The notes under the pieces: model-generated
Databases searched by the model: none
Told to the model about the DNA's origin: nothing
The model's input: only the letters and a program-made list of their open reading frames with translations
Program-made: the position numbers and the translations under genes
Part shown: positions 44,500-56,274 of the stretch, piece after piece
How positions within the stretch are numbered: position 1 is the first letter of the stretch
Layout: each line of letters begins with the position of its first letter
Assembly: GCA_948567375.1 (NCBI GenBank)
Contig: OX419756.1
Location: 4,531,001 to 4,595,000, forward strand
DNA from: Lunularia cruciata
Taxonomy: Eukaryota; Streptophyta; Marchantiopsida; Lunulariales; Lunulariaceae
DNA length: 64,000 bases
Reading direction: 5' to 3'

Positions 44500-44865
44500 T
44501 GAACTTGTAATACAAGTGTTCTTTCAGCCAAAGTGCAAGTTTGTCCATGCACTCTTTTTTGTAAGTCTTTCCCTCCAACTTTTAAGCCTAAAGCTTCAAA
44601 TCATGGATCTTCATCTTTAGAGCCTTCCCTTATGCTTCCTCCTTCAACATGTCCACAATTTGGTCTCACAATTCTTCCAATTGTTGAATTGTCTTTAGCT
44701 TTGATTCCTCTAATTGCTTGTTCTTTGCTCTCAACTCCTCCAACAATCCTTCATGAATTTGGGCTCTCTTTGCTTCCTTCTCCATTTCCTTATGCAATTC
44801 CTTTAATTGCTATTTGAGTTGCATGGCCACCTTGTTGTACCCATATTTTTTGGTGTTGTCAATTT
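44500..44865 (-). pseudogene. Coiled-coil gene fragment, best copy
   Basis: On the minus strand a nearly continuous frame with only a few stops: LKELHKEMEKEAKRAQIHEG, LLEELRAKNKQLEESKL, TIQQLEEL, DQIVDMLKEEA, KALKMKIHDLKL, ECMDKLALWLKEHLYYK. Strong heptad character over about 110 residues. It matches 22027-22320, 28794-29087 and 51118-51370. Source protein not recognised; it could be a captured host gene or a transposon protein. Confidence 0.5.
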
Positions 44866-45520
44866 TTTGAGTAGGGAGTGATATTTGGAGTAGAAAAGAA
44901 GGTCAAATGTAGGAAATTGGTGGATTGGATCCAAAGGAGGAAATCCAATCCAAGCCAAGGAAGTTGAATTTGTATCGGAGTGAAAAGGAAATTGGATTAG
45001 ACTTGGAGAGATGGAAGATCCAAAGTGAGGATACTTTGCATTAGGTTGACGACACCTAACTGATGATCTTCAACTACAAAATTGACTTGGGCCACACCAA
45101 CCAAGAAAGGATGCCCGTTGTGAATGGCTACCTCATGCAAGCTTATATTTGAAAGTGATAGGAGTAAACATGCATTAGGTGTGATTTTTGACCAAGTTTT
45201 GACTTAAAAATGAATTGCAACTCGGAGAGTATAAAATCAAGACTTGGCAAAGGGAATTTTGCAATGTTGAAGTAAGCTCATCTTATTAATTCATGTAGTC
45301 CAATAGATTGAGGTAGAGTTGCATGCCAAGTCATTGGGTTGTTGTGTGCAAATCCAAGTGAGGAAGAGTGAGTTAGACTGCTTTGCAAGGGCAATTGCCA
45401 AGTTTTGACCATCTCAATCAAGAGTCTTGTCATTTTTAGGATAGATATGATAATGATATTCAAAGGCTTGAGCTAACTTTGAATTACCTTCTTGGCATGG
45501 GATTGGAACGAGAGTTTAGG
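44866..45520. other. Unassigned region
   Basis: No recognisable gene, repeat or RNA. Frames are short and closed on both strands. Confidence 0.4.
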
Positions 45521-46089
45521 GTTCTTCCCCAAAACAAGCCAAATCTCATCTACTTGTTGCTCAAAAGCATCAAAAACAATACATGGACCAACATCAATAT
45601 GATCTCACCTTTCAAATCGATGATAAGATCATACTTTCTTCTAGTAACCTACCCCTCCCACTTGACACCCAAGTCCATACATTACTATTAGTTGGATAGG
45701 TCCATTTGATGTCACCCAAATCATTTCTCCTATTGCTTATTGACTTGCCTTGCCTTGTCATATGCAAATCCACTCTATCTTTCATATTTCCAAGTTCTCT
45801 TTGTTTCCAACCCATCTTCCTTTTCCTCTTGTGTCCAACCTCCTCCTCTCTATCAAAAATCATGAGGAGTATGAAGTTGATTGTATCCTTTCATGTCACT
45901 ATATTCAACATGGCCACCAACAACATATTGAGTACAAAGTCCTTTGGAAAAAGTATCCTCTTCATGATGCCACTTGAGAATCTCTTTCTCATCTTTAGAA
46001 TACACAAATAGCTATCTAGGAGTTTGAAGCTTCTATGGTGAAAAGGATGTCACCAAGTAGCCGTGAGAGAATATGTAACAATATCAAGT
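45521..46089 (+). pseudogene. Z4: integrase C-terminus, chromodomain and polypurine tract
   Basis: Frames read QAKSHLLVAQKHQKQ-like, SPIAY, LPCHMQIHSIFHIS, then EEYEVDCILSCHYIQHGHQQ, EYKVLWKKYPLHDAT, and a polypurine-like end before tgtaacaata at 46076. The LTR stops after about a dozen bases, against an X-type LTR. A 3' fragment of a Z element. Confidence 0.8.
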
Positions 46090-46359
46090 GTATAGATGAG
46101 CTTGAGAAAAACAAAAAACTTCACACTCAATACTTTGATGTCCAAAAATGAGCACCTTATCTTTATTATATAGCAAAGATGATACACTCAAAGGAAACTC
46201 CACCCTTGGATCAAATACATGGATTGGTGACATGTTAGCAAGCTACACCCTTAGATTAGTTGTATGGATGGATGATTGTCTTATTTGTTGGTCAACAAGT
46301 TTGACAAGATAGAATCTTTAGGGAATCTTCTTGTAGAAATCTCAAATTAGCATGAGTGA
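46090..46359 (-). repeat. X-family LTR, first half, target of Z5
   Basis: X-type LTR sequence (cacactcaatactttg, ggatcaaatacatggattgg) that ends in agtga at 46355-46359, the Z5 target site. The second half resumes at 50418. Confidence 0.8.
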
Positions 46360-46907
46360 AGTAAAAGACCAAGACCAAGGAGAGAAATAGGAGAATGGAA
46401 GATCACATTAGGACACTTGAGTGTTGAAAAATCTGAATGCCTACTATGAGCTTTGGCTTTGGTATTTATAGGGAGCATAGCATACAAGGCTCTTGAGAAG
46501 CTTCTCAAGAAGTTTTCTTGAGCCATTTTCTTGGAGTGCAAGCCAAGTTAACTAGAAGGATTCTCAAAGAAGTTTCCTTGAGCCGCTTTCTTGGAGTGCA
46601 AGCCAAATTAATAGGGAAGTTTTTCAAGAAGTTTCTTAATAGAAGTCATCTATTTGGCATGCAAGGTAAGCTAGTTGTAAGCTTTTAGAGGCTACCTACT
46701 TCGGGTGCAAGTTAAGCTAGTTAGGGAAACTTCCCAAGAAACTTTCTCCTATAAGTTACCACTTGGCAACCAAATAGCTCCCATGCCAATACTTGGGAGG
46801 GTACCAAGTAGCTTCTTAGATACTTCTAGAATATTTGAGGCTAATTGGGCCCATTTGCTACTTTCTTAGCCTTGACTAACTTTGTCACTATACTCCATAA
46901 TGTTACA
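46360..46907 (-). repeat. Z5 3' LTR
   Basis: 548 bp. Expanded gaagtttcttgagcc units (46500-46640). The heat-shock core is decayed to cttctagaatatttg near 46825. Confidence 0.8.
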
Positions 46908-47327
46908 TATTCTCCCACCACTAGTTGGTGATATCCTTGTTGCCATTGAAGCTTCAAACTCTTGGATGGCCATTTGTGCATTCTATAGATGAGAAAGAGA
47001 CTCCCAAGTGGTATCATAAAAGGGACATCCTTTCTAGAGGACTTTGTACTCTATATGGTGTCGACGGCCTCATTGAATGTGGCAATGTGTAAGGATACAA
47101 TCAACTTCATACACTTCATGATCACTAATAGGGATAGGAGGAGGAGAAGTTAAACACAAGAGGAAAAAGAAGATAGATTAGGAACAAAGGGTTTCAACTT
47201 GGATATATGAAAGATGAGGTTGATGCATATATGATAGGGCACGACAAGTCTATAAGCAATAGGAGAAATGATTTGGGTGACATTAAACTTTCAATATCCA
47301 ATTAGAAGCAAGTTTATGGACTTGGGA
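46908..47327 (-). pseudogene. Z5: integrase C-terminus and chromodomain
   Basis: Minus strand from about 47300: the pyrimidine-rich region homologous to Z1 16480-16890, ending with a polypurine tract (tattctcccacc on the plus strand) next to the LTR. Stops throughout. Confidence 0.75.
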
Positions 47328-48170
47328 TATGTACTTGACCTATAGCTAGTTCATTCTTTATATTGTATAGATTGCAGACAGGCGACTAATGATGAGGCTC
47401 CATAGCACCCGGCCTTCTGATCTTTGCCCATCATAGGGTATACCATATACTTGAAGTAGATGGCTATTTGGAGTTAGAGGGACCTTACTGCCAGCTAGGG
47501 GGCAATTATGGCACTTTAGAGTCTATGTATGACTTATGTGTGAGTTGTCCTTCTATAGTGTATGATGTTGAAAGCAATGTATGTTGTGTAGCGATGTATA
47601 TACGCATGATAGTTGTCACGCCATTTGTAGTATCGCATCTAGATTGCTCGGACATTGGACTTCTAGTGATAGTAGTTAGAGTTATTTTAGTAATTTCTTA
47701 GAGGCTACTTTTCGACAATCAGATTTTGTGTTCGGGGTACTGACTTCACGGTGGAGCCCATCGTCACTTTGCACCATTTGCACCATCAAGTGTACCATCA
47801 ACGAGATTGTTAGAGTTTCAGACCTAGCTCGAGTCCAAGGGGTATACTTTTGAAGTGAGCTCCAGAGAGCTCACTTCTCTGATGTTGAGCCTTTGAGTTC
47901 CTGACTATGGTGGATAGAGGCTGGTAAGCATCACCTAGATTTTCTAAGCTAGAGTGGGTGTGGCTTGACTATAATCAGTGCCCAATTGTTGGCAATTTAT
48001 AGAGTGATAGATCAAGTATTGATCTGAGTTGAGTTGAGTTGAGTCGAGAGTGGTAAACAATCTGATTATTATGGCACTTTAGAGTCTATGTATGACTTAT
48101 GTGTGAGTTGTGCTTCTATAGTGTATGATGTTGATAGTGATGTATGTTGTGTAGCAATGTATATACATAC
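47328..48170. other. Foreign filler inside Z5 with a 100-bp direct duplication
   Basis: No similarity to Z is visible. A block starting ggcactttagagtctatgta is at about 47510-47608 and again at 48071-48169, the second at the filler edge. It also holds a perfect hairpin, gtgagctc..gagctcac (about 47860), and gagttgagttgagttgag (about 48030). Origin unknown. Confidence 0.5.
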
Positions 48171-49675
48171 AACATTGCTCTATGACTATTTTCTTGACAA
48201 ATTTCTCATCTTGGGACTTATCTTCCTTCAAAGCTTGCTTTATGGTTGCTTTCTTGACAAACTTCCCTCTTGGGATTGACTCTTAGATCTCTTACTCAAA
48301 GGTGCAAGATAACCTAATCGGAAATTCCTACCTTGGTATTGTACTTTGAAGTTGTTGTCGGGTCAAATCAAATTGAACCTTATAACATTGGCTTGGAAAA
48401 TTGCCTTGGCTTGACATTCAAGCCAAGGCAAACCCATATTGACATCATAGTGGAGAGGTGCCACTACAAATCTCATACATTCCAAATATTCCTTCCCAAT
48501 CTTGAATGTAATAGGATGTGAGGTACAGAATGCAAAACTCTTTCTACCATCCATTATCATCAATTTGCTTCCAATTATTGGTTTGATAGGAATATGTAAT
48601 TTCTTTGTTAATTACATGGACATGCAATTCTTTTAACTTCCAAAATCAACCAAAATCATATATCATACCTTGCAAGTGAAGCAAACTTGCATAGGTAGAG
48701 CCTTTGATCCCAATAGAACAAATCAAATTCCCAATAGATGGCTCAAAATCTTCTATTGGGATTCTTTGTTTCCTTGATCATTTTGCTCCACAAACTCCAT
48801 CTAGGTGACTTGTCAAGGTTGCCCATTCTTGAGTGGACATTCAGCAATATGATGTTCAATTTGGTGATAATTAAAGCAACCACCATTTTGTCATAATTTT
48901 TCTCCATCTGTAATGCCAAGTGGTCTCTGTTGAATGGCATCAATCTCCATTGGTGTTGACTCCTTCACCCGTGTATGATGTATTGGTAGGTTTTATGGAG
49001 GTCGAGGTTGAGACCAAGTTGTTGCAACCAAGGAATCAAAACATTTGGCCAACCACATGGCTTCCTCCAAATGTTGTGGCTCTTGCATAATTACCTCTAA
49101 TTTGGTTTGTGACTTCAAGCGCCCCACAAGTCAATCCAGAGCTTTGCCTTCTAGTTTATCTCAAATTTGCGTGATGGTGTTTTGGAACTACGTGATGTAA
49201 TTTCTTACAAAGCCAATTTGTTTCAACTCTATCAACCTACCTCATGCAATTTATGTGGCATTTATAGCTTGGAATCCAGCAATTATTGCACTATTGAATT
49301 TTGCCCAAGTCAAGATTGGTGCAACAAATTTCTGTTTGGCTAGCTCCACTTAGAATTGCCACCATAGCTTTGTTACTCCATCCAATTGGCTAGAGCTAAG
49401 AGAATCTATTTTTGTTCATCTTGAAGATTGGTAGCTTCAAAATAACATTCATAGTCAAATACAAAATTAAACACTACACCCAAGAGACTCTTGCCTTCAA
49501 ATACCTTAGGTTTTGGAATCAGATTTGGTCTTCTCCTTCTCAAACTAATGCTCTTTCTACATGCTCTTGTCACTGAAGGTCTTGTTCATCCAAAAATTGA
49601 GGAAGGTGCTATATTTGTTGTTGCATAGCAATGATAACCTTGGGCATTGCCACCATTGACTAATACTCTATCACA
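48171..49675 (-). pseudogene. Z5: linker repeats, protease and gag
   Basis: Minus strand: gag with a zinc-knuckle region at about 48830-48890 and ARTWS-like sequence near 49000; protease with RSMMADGRKSFAF-like sequence (48540) and an ECMRFVVAPLHYDVNMGLPW flap end (48400-48480); and two linker repeats encoding QLEGKFVKKATIKQA-like units (48180-48290). Frames broken. Confidence 0.8.
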
Positions 49676-49925
49676 CTACTCCCTACTTTTATCTAATTTA
49701 TTAACACATAGATGCAACACATACACCATTCTCCATAAGTTACAACCAGAAGTACAAAGGGTTTCTCGGACAAGGTGATTGGATTTAGAAAATTTTACCC
49801 AAAGCGTGAGGTGATGAAGTGTGTGATGTGATGCTTGGGCAACACCTAGACAAAAAAATCCCAATAGTTTGGTGGAAATGGATTAGGTGGTCCATAAATT
49901 CCATCCATCCCATTCCTGCTTTGAT
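49676..49925 (-). pseudogene. Z5 pre-gag ORF
   Basis: Decayed form of the small ORF upstream of gag (compare 12104-12319), with a frameshift after the N-terminus. Confidence 0.5.
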
Positions 49926-49930
49926 ACCAA

Positions 49931-50417
49931 TGTAAAAGATCTAGACCAAAGAGAGAATAGGAGAATGGAATATCACATTGGGAAACTTGAGTGTGGAAAC
50001 TCCAAATGTCTACCATGAGCTTTGGCTTTGGTATTTATAAGGAGCATACAAGGTTCTTGAGAAGCTTCTCAAGAAGCTTCCTTGAGCCACTTTCTAGGAG
50101 TGCAAGCCAAGTTAACCAGGAAACTTCTCAATAAGCTTCATTCTAGAAGCTGCCTACTTGGCATGCAAACTAAACTAGTAAGAAATTTCTAGAAGCTTTC
50201 TTATAGAAGTTACCTACTTGGGGTGCAAGCTAAGCTAGCCGAGAAGCTTCACAAGAAGCTTCCTCTTAGAAGTTGCCACTTGGCATACACATTATTTAAT
50301 ACTTGGGAGGGTACCAAGTAGCTTCCTAGATACATCTAGAATATTTTAGGCTAATTTGGCCCATTTGCTACTTTGTTAGTTTGAAGTAACTTTGTTGCTA
50401 AACTCCATATTGTTACA
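49931..50417 (-). repeat. Z5 5' LTR
   Basis: 487 bp, tgtaaaagat...ttgttaca, followed by the target copy agtga. The primer site, minus strand tggtatcaaagcagg, is at 49916-49930. Confidence 0.85.
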
Positions 50418-50910
50418 AGTGAGGTACCCTTGGAAAGCTTGTGATGAGACAAACAATATAGAGGGAGGTGGGGAATTTTTCTATTCTCAAAGTCTAATTC
50501 ATCCATTTAGACCTCAAAAATTTGCTCTAAAGTTTTCAAGGTGTTTTCTACTCCTCCCTTATTGATGGAAGTTCTCTTCAGGTGAAACCTCTATTTGATC
50601 TATTTAGTCCATCATATGTAATATCTTTCCATATGTTACCAAGCCAATTTTCACCGCTAGATAATATGTATAGCTACTAGTATTCCACACATGAGCCATA
50701 GTGGTCCTTGGTTTAGTGGATAGGTTCTTAAATGAAGGACACCTTTCTTTTATTGGGACCTATCATGATAGTGGACTTAGGTACTTATGCCTTTCAGTCA
50801 TATCTTTGCTTCACTCGTGACTTATGCTAGGCCTTGCATGCACATTACTCCCAAGTTTATTGACTTGTGATATGAAGCCATGAAAGATTGTGTCATCAAT
50901 TGCTTACTTT
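50418..50910 (-). repeat. X-family LTR second half and repeat U
   Basis: 50418-50689 completes the X LTR interrupted by Z5; 50690-50910 is repeat U leading into the IscA start codon. Confidence 0.75.
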
Positions 50911-51117
50911 ATGGAGGCAATGTGGAGGAAAGCAATGCTACAAAAGCTTGCCCAAAATTCACATCAACTCATAGAAGCGGGGTTAAAGCAGAGTAGTGCT
51001 TCGGAACTTATGGGAATTAGGGAGGGGACTAGTAATGGGATTGCTGTAGCAGGATCAACCCTGCAAATAAGCAAGGCAAACTTTGTAGATGTAAGATGGG
51101 AGTTTCAAGATAAATGA
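50911..51117 (+). pseudogene. IscA-like fragment, fourth copy, exon 1 start
   Basis: MEAMWRKAMLQKLAQNSHQL through VDVRWEFQDK, 68 codons, then cut. The sequence jumps straight to the coiled-coil fragment; the rest of exon 1, the intron and exon 2 are deleted compared with 21119-22027. Confidence 0.75.
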
Positions 51118-51370
51118 AAGACTCAAAGCTGAAGACCATTGACAATTGGAAGAAGTGTGAGACCAATTGTTGACATGCTGAAGGAGGAAGCATAAGGAAA
51201 AGCTCTAAAGATGAAGATCCATAATTTGAAGCTTTTGGCTTAGAAGTTGGAGGAAAAGACTAGCAAAGAATAACAAAGAAGAGTGCATTGGACAAACTTG
51301 CACTTTGGCTGACAGAACACTTTATTACAAGTTCACAAGCAAAGAGAACATCCTTATGTACACTGAATCT
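51118..51370 (+). pseudogene. Coiled-coil gene fragment, fourth copy
   Basis: Decayed version of 22070-22320 (aagctgaagaccattgacaattggaag and onward). Stops in all frames. Confidence 0.45.
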
Positions 51371-52572
51371 GGTTGTTTATTAGACAAACCATATTTGTCA
51401 TATTTGAGCCAATAATTTCTATTCTCTTTTCCACTAAGGATATTTGGTATGATTTATTACCTTCTTCAATTTTAATTTGGTTTGTTAATTTTTGTGGTAA
51501 TATAGATAGTTATAAGCAACAATTTTGATTTTGTAGCATACTATTCTTATGCAATGCTACCTCTAAACTCATTATTTCTTAAAATTTTGGTGATACTTAA
51601 TTTATTAGTATTATTATTATTATTATTACTTTATTAATTAATTAATTAATTTTATTTATGAAAAATACATCTATGTATGAACTTTGGTTAATAGAAACAA
51701 AATTGGAAAAAAATTCATTCAGAAAAATGATCAATAGGATGCAAAGAAAAAGAAATAAAACCACACCTCAAATTTAAATTATTAGATATAACAACATTAT
51801 CTATATAACTTAAGAAATTGCTCCTCACAAATGAATAATAACGAATTTAGAAATGCAATAATATAAAATTGTGTTTATACACGGTGTCAAATCCTCTGAG
51901 AGCTTTCACTTTCAATTATAGATGTTCCAAGTAAGTATAGTTTGTGAAAAAAAATTTCATAAAAAGAAAACTATTCATAAATACTAACTTTTAATATTTA
52001 TTTGTCATGATACTTGTATCCGTCCCTTTCAAATCCGTTAGCTTTTTTCAAGATTGGACACCTATTGATCATTGGTTAGTTTCTTTTTCTGCTTTTCGTA
52101 AACTGTCATCTTTTCATTTTGTTGCAAAATAAATATTATAAATCATTGTGTGATTCAAAATTTATACCATTCTCTATAATTTTCTTTCTAATATTTAAAC
52201 ACAAAATTTTAGTTTTACAGTTATTATAAAATATATTAAATACAGTTAGTAAATCTTTGTACTATATTCACTTGGTTACACCAACTCGAGCTGCCTCTTA
52301 ATTAAATAATTTTTAGTAAAATAAAAATATGTATCTTGAAATTAATTATCTAGAAATATCAATTACATCAAATTATCCAAATACATGCGATCTTTCTAAA
52401 CTATAAATGAATTTAAAACATGCAAACTTCTTTTTTCACATGCGAAGTCATTCATTCTGTTGGCTCTGTAGAACATTCTTCTCAATAGTTTGACGCTTAA
52501 CGGAAACTTATGGATTCTTTAATAAAAGTTTTTGAATCTTGCTTGGAAGATTAAAATGTTACTCAACGGTGT
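51371..52572. other. AT-rich flank of right MTPSL locus
   Basis: Collinear with 28715 down to 27490 (reverse). Contains an (att)n/(taat)n run at 51608-51650. No gene seen. It shows that the order MTPSL then AT-rich tract then coiled-coil/IscA is shared by both loci. Confidence 0.6.
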
Positions 52573-52794
52573 ATGAGAAGCTTTTTCAAATCCTGGACTC
52601 CAGCCACTAGTTTGTTGCTTCGTGCGCAGATCCCAGATATTGCGCTTCAGATTATATGTAGACATGGATTTGTCAAAAATTTCAAGAGTGACACCAGCCG
52701 CGCATGTGGAAACAAGTCACGCTCTGACAGTCCAGAAGACTTGGTTTTACTGCGTAGCAAATTCGCACATAATTACGCTGATCTTGTTATCTGA
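52573..52794 (+). CDS. Hypothetical ORF converging on MTPSL (73 aa)
   Basis: MRSFFKSWTPATSLLLRAQI, then FKSDTSRACGNKSRSD and a hydrophobic end. The left locus keeps a related frame (27230-27484, minus), with several substitutions and the same stop position. No family is recognised. It may be a downstream gene relic or a chance frame in duplicated DNA. Confidence 0.3.
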   Translation: MRSFFKSWTPATSLLLRAQIPDIALQIICRHGFVKNFKSDTSRACGNKSRSDSPEDLVLLRSKFAHNYADLVI

Positions 52795-53134
52795 TTTAAT
52801 TGGAATCAAACAAGCCACTGTACCTTGGCCGACAAAATCAGATGCAGATGATATGCACATTCGAAACGCGCTCTATACTTCGGATAATTATCACGCTCCT
52901 TATATGGAAGCTCGGATAGAGTGCAGATAATTTACCGGGATTCTTTATTCGACATATATTCTATAGAATGTATGGAGGAATAAATGATAGCCAAAGTGTT
53001 GGGAGTTTTCTAACCCCGGACTTGATTCTAGTAGCATACTCGACGTCTTCCCGAGCAGACTGGAACCTTCATCTGAACAGCTTTTACCTGTTTTACCTGT
53101 TCGACCGCCACGCGGAGAATCCACCACAAAGAAT

Positions 53135-53140
53135 TTTATT
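53135..53140 (-). terminator. Poly(A) signal of right MTPSL
   Basis: AATAAA on the minus strand about 105 bases past the stop. Confidence 0.6.
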
Positions 53141-53243
53141 TCTATATCTTAAGGGCAATGGTTGGCCGCGTGGTGACATTGAAGAGTCAGTCGTAGGCAG
53201 TGGACCTCGGTTTCAAGTGTGTTAATTTTCCGAATTTGCAAAT

Positions 53244-55352
53244 CTAATCTGATATTTGCTTGTACCGAGCGGATTCATTGTGCCACTTGACCGTTCCAGA
53301 GATCCAACCCCTACATGCTCGGGCGTACTCGTCCACTGCAGGATGGAACTTGGAAGAAGCAAGGGACTTCAAGTCTGATACTGCTCTCTCAACATCCTTG
53401 ATCGCATCGTCAAGCATTCTGAGAGCATGCCCAATGGCTTCCGTGTAGGAGCACTTCCGATGGTGCATGATCAAGTATACCACGTTCAGAGGACTTTTGT
53501 TTTTAATACATTCCTGTGAGCGCAGATTCAATTTCCAGGGAAGCTCAAGGGTTAATTGATGTTTCTGAATCAAGGATCCAGATTTAATCATGATCAGCGG
53601 AAGCATAGGAAAAGCAGACAAAGCTCGACGTGATCAAATTAGAAGGCGCGGATCTATTACCTTGTAAAAGGATGACGCGTCGTTATGCCAGGCCACGGCA
53701 TCACTTGTGGCATCAAAAAGGGCATCCATCTGGGGGCTGAATAACAAACTGTAAGGTAAAGCTGGTAATCCGAGATAGCAGATTCTCCTCTCTGCGTAGA
53801 CCTTCAGGAAGTATACGAACATAGTCACTATTCAAGGAAAGTAATTGATACTTGTGTGCGCTTGGCCCACTAAACGGTAATAACAGACTTTTATTCACAG
53901 ATGTTTCGTGAAATTCCACAATATTTCCATATTCTTTCCTGTCTTTTTATATTTATAGTTCGTTTAGGAGGTCTTAAAGTTATCATGAAATACAAATGTT
54001 CGTTGCAGTGAGTTAGGAAATCTGATAGTTCGCTCTTCATTCTACAGCTACCAGCAGGAGTAGCATCACGACATGACACCTCGGAGTTATCTACATATCT
54101 ATTTGACTATAAAAAGAATTTATAGTTTGAATAAACGAGGAGAACAAAAGGCCTTACCAGAAACGGTTCGACCCCGACAGTCATACGACGGAGACGAGTG
54201 TACTCTTCTATACCTAAGATTTCATCTCCTCTCGTGGTTTTTATTCTCATTTCAATATAGTATGACAGGATGTGTCGGAGGTTACTGTTGGCCATTTTGG
54301 CCTTTCCGTCGTGTGATACTGGAGATTGAAGAGTGTCGTTCCACAAATCGCGCAGGGCTCTTCCAAGAGGTGTGAGCTGCAGATCCTCGACTGCAACAAA
54401 TGCGAGTACGCGGTTATGAAAATGGCATAGCTATAGGTACTTTATCAGCTGATATCTGATCCACCACCACCACATCAACGATGGAAAACATCTTCTTGAA
54501 CTTCTCACACACTGTAGACTACAGCAATGCTCAGCCGCATGTCTGTTCTCACACAAACACTGTATACCATTAGCTATGGCAGCTGCGCTGATGTTGTAAG
54601 AAATTCCAGATGGCATACCATGCCAGATATAGGTCTTGAAGACATCAATCTCTGTATGCCTTCCTCAAAGTTTGGATTTACGTACACGAATGGCGTCTGG
54701 CTTCAGCCAGCTTTTCGTCAAATGTTTGAACGTCAGCAAGATCTCGTTCATTGGAAGCATGGTCGAACAGTAGCTCTTGCAAAGATGCACGCAAGACCGG
54801 ATACTTAGGAAAGTGAAATAAGAGTATCTTGGCGAAATCTAGCAGCAATGCCCATGCCGCATCCGGGTCACCGTAGATCGATGACCTTCTGTCTTCCAGT
54901 GCATCGTCGAAACAAAAAGCTGCAAATATCTGTCTGTTTGCTGAACGGAACGACATTTCTTCTTCAAAGTACCCCATTGAGAACGCAATGACATCGGTCG
55001 TTCTACCCTCGACCACCTCGTTAAACAACACATCACCGATTTGATTTTTTATTCCATGACTTTCCGCCCACTTGACAGTTTCTTCTCGAATCTTCTGCGT
55101 AAGTGGATGTGGGAGTTCATCCGCATACGGGATGGTAAACTCCGGAGGTGGATACTGCTCTGGTGAGACTGCAGCGTGGGAACGCGCTGACTGTGGATCC
55201 TGGCTAACTTTTTCAATCGGATGTTGAGAGTGTCCACCATTAACGCTAGCACGGAAATGTGGATCACTAGAAATCCCATCGTGATCAGTTGAATTACCCG
55301 CTCCCTTTTCGGTCTCTCTCCTTCCGGTAAAGGTCATCGTTCTTCCCTGCAT
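53244..55352 (-). CDS. Microbial-type terpene synthase-like protein (MTPSL), intact copy
   Basis: Class I terpene synthase expected to ionise and cyclise a prenyl diphosphate with Mg2+; no plastid transit peptide is obvious. Exons on the minus strand: 55352-54686, 54390-54158, about 53801-53661, 53513-53244, joining to about 436 residues with no stop. Residues 1-70 are a polar, probably disordered tail. Then FTIPYADELPHPLTQKI, the Asp-rich DDALED at about 149-154, RRMTVGVEPFL at about 290-300, and WHNDASSFYK|E across intron 3, completing the NDxxSxxxE site. The C-terminus has a W..G...WHNESARY box. The start is the first ATG after the TATA-like box. The exon 4 acceptor was chosen because it restores the NSE glutamate. 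The exon 3 acceptor is less sure (53801 or 53789). Product unknown. Confidence 0.88.
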
Positions 55353-55484
55353 TTCTGTGAGGGAACTGGGATTCTGCTCTGGATTGGATGTCCGAGTATG
55401 ACAGGTTTGCAAGTCCGCAAAACAAGAGTGGCTGCCTCGATGTATCGAGATTGAGATAATATAAGACGTGCGCTGGGATGGCCT

Positions 55485-55492
55485 CTTATAAG
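55485..55492 (-). promoter_or_regulatory. TATA-like box of right MTPSL
   Basis: cttataag, 133 bases before the start codon; the left copy has the longer TATATAAG. Weaker than the left box. Confidence 0.5.
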
Positions 55493-56274
55493 TTTTTGTA
55501 ATGCACCGGCTACCGAAGTTGCTTGGATATCTTTGTTGCTTGTTAGCAATATCTTATTGCTTGGATATCTTATTGTATTTTAAGAGAAAGACCGAACCGA
55601 CCGCGTAGAAAACACGAAGGAGGGGAAGACCCCATCAAGCGGAGAGAGTCTTCTCATCAAGCCGTACAAGGGAGAGAAAAAAGAGAAGGAAGAATGGAGG
55701 GAATTCATACTTTTACACTCCTTTATTACATTTCCATTCTAGGGTGGTCGTCGGATCCGAAGCCACCCATCTTCGTTGGTGAAGTCTAGTGTCACCGCCC
55801 GGAAACAACCGTAAACAACATTTTGGTGGGGGTGCGAAAATAAAAAGCTTGTCCACAGAATATTTCTCTAATGATCTTGATGGTAGGCGCGGTAGAGTCA
55901 GGTAGAGTCGGAGTTGAATTAAAAGCGTGCCATTAGAACGTTCCAATATAGTACCCTAAAACTCTCCCCACGCAATTCGAGGGAATGGAATCAATATTTC
56001 GCTGTATATATTGGGAGTGGAAATTCGACAAGAGAGTGTGGAATATTAATTCCCTACAAATAAAATATTTCTATTTCTTTATATGTCAATAATCAGGAGT
56101 AGACTTGGAAATCACTTTTATAGTACAGATTGCGAACGTGACTATATTTTAATTTACCACCCTGCATGTTACCTGCCAATCAACTCAGTAAACAATTGTT
56201 ACTAGAAGAATAGCTAAAGAAGTGCATGCAGGTTATCTTATTGCTCGACCTATTCTAGCTTTTGAAGAACCCTT
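55493..56274 (-). promoter_or_regulatory. Upstream region of right MTPSL
   Basis: Collinear with 23755-24479. It has an extra piece of about 130 bp (55585-55710) resembling repeat R (catcaagccgtacaagggagag), absent from the left copy. No gene. Confidence 0.6.

Larger units (their letters stand above)
46360..50417 (-). mobile_element. Z5, Z-family element with TSD and internal replacement
   Basis: LTRs 46360-46907 and 49931-50417 are flanked by identical agtga (46355-46359 and 50418-50422) inside one X LTR. Minus-strand order: 5' LTR, pre-gag ORF, gag, protease, linker repeats, then about 840 bp of foreign sequence (47328-48170), then integrase C-terminus, chromodomain and 3' LTR. RT, RNase H and most of integrase are gone. 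It is the only one of the Z copies joined to an X LTR to keep both flanks, so it is likely the parent of the Z2 and Z3 copies. Confidence 0.85.
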
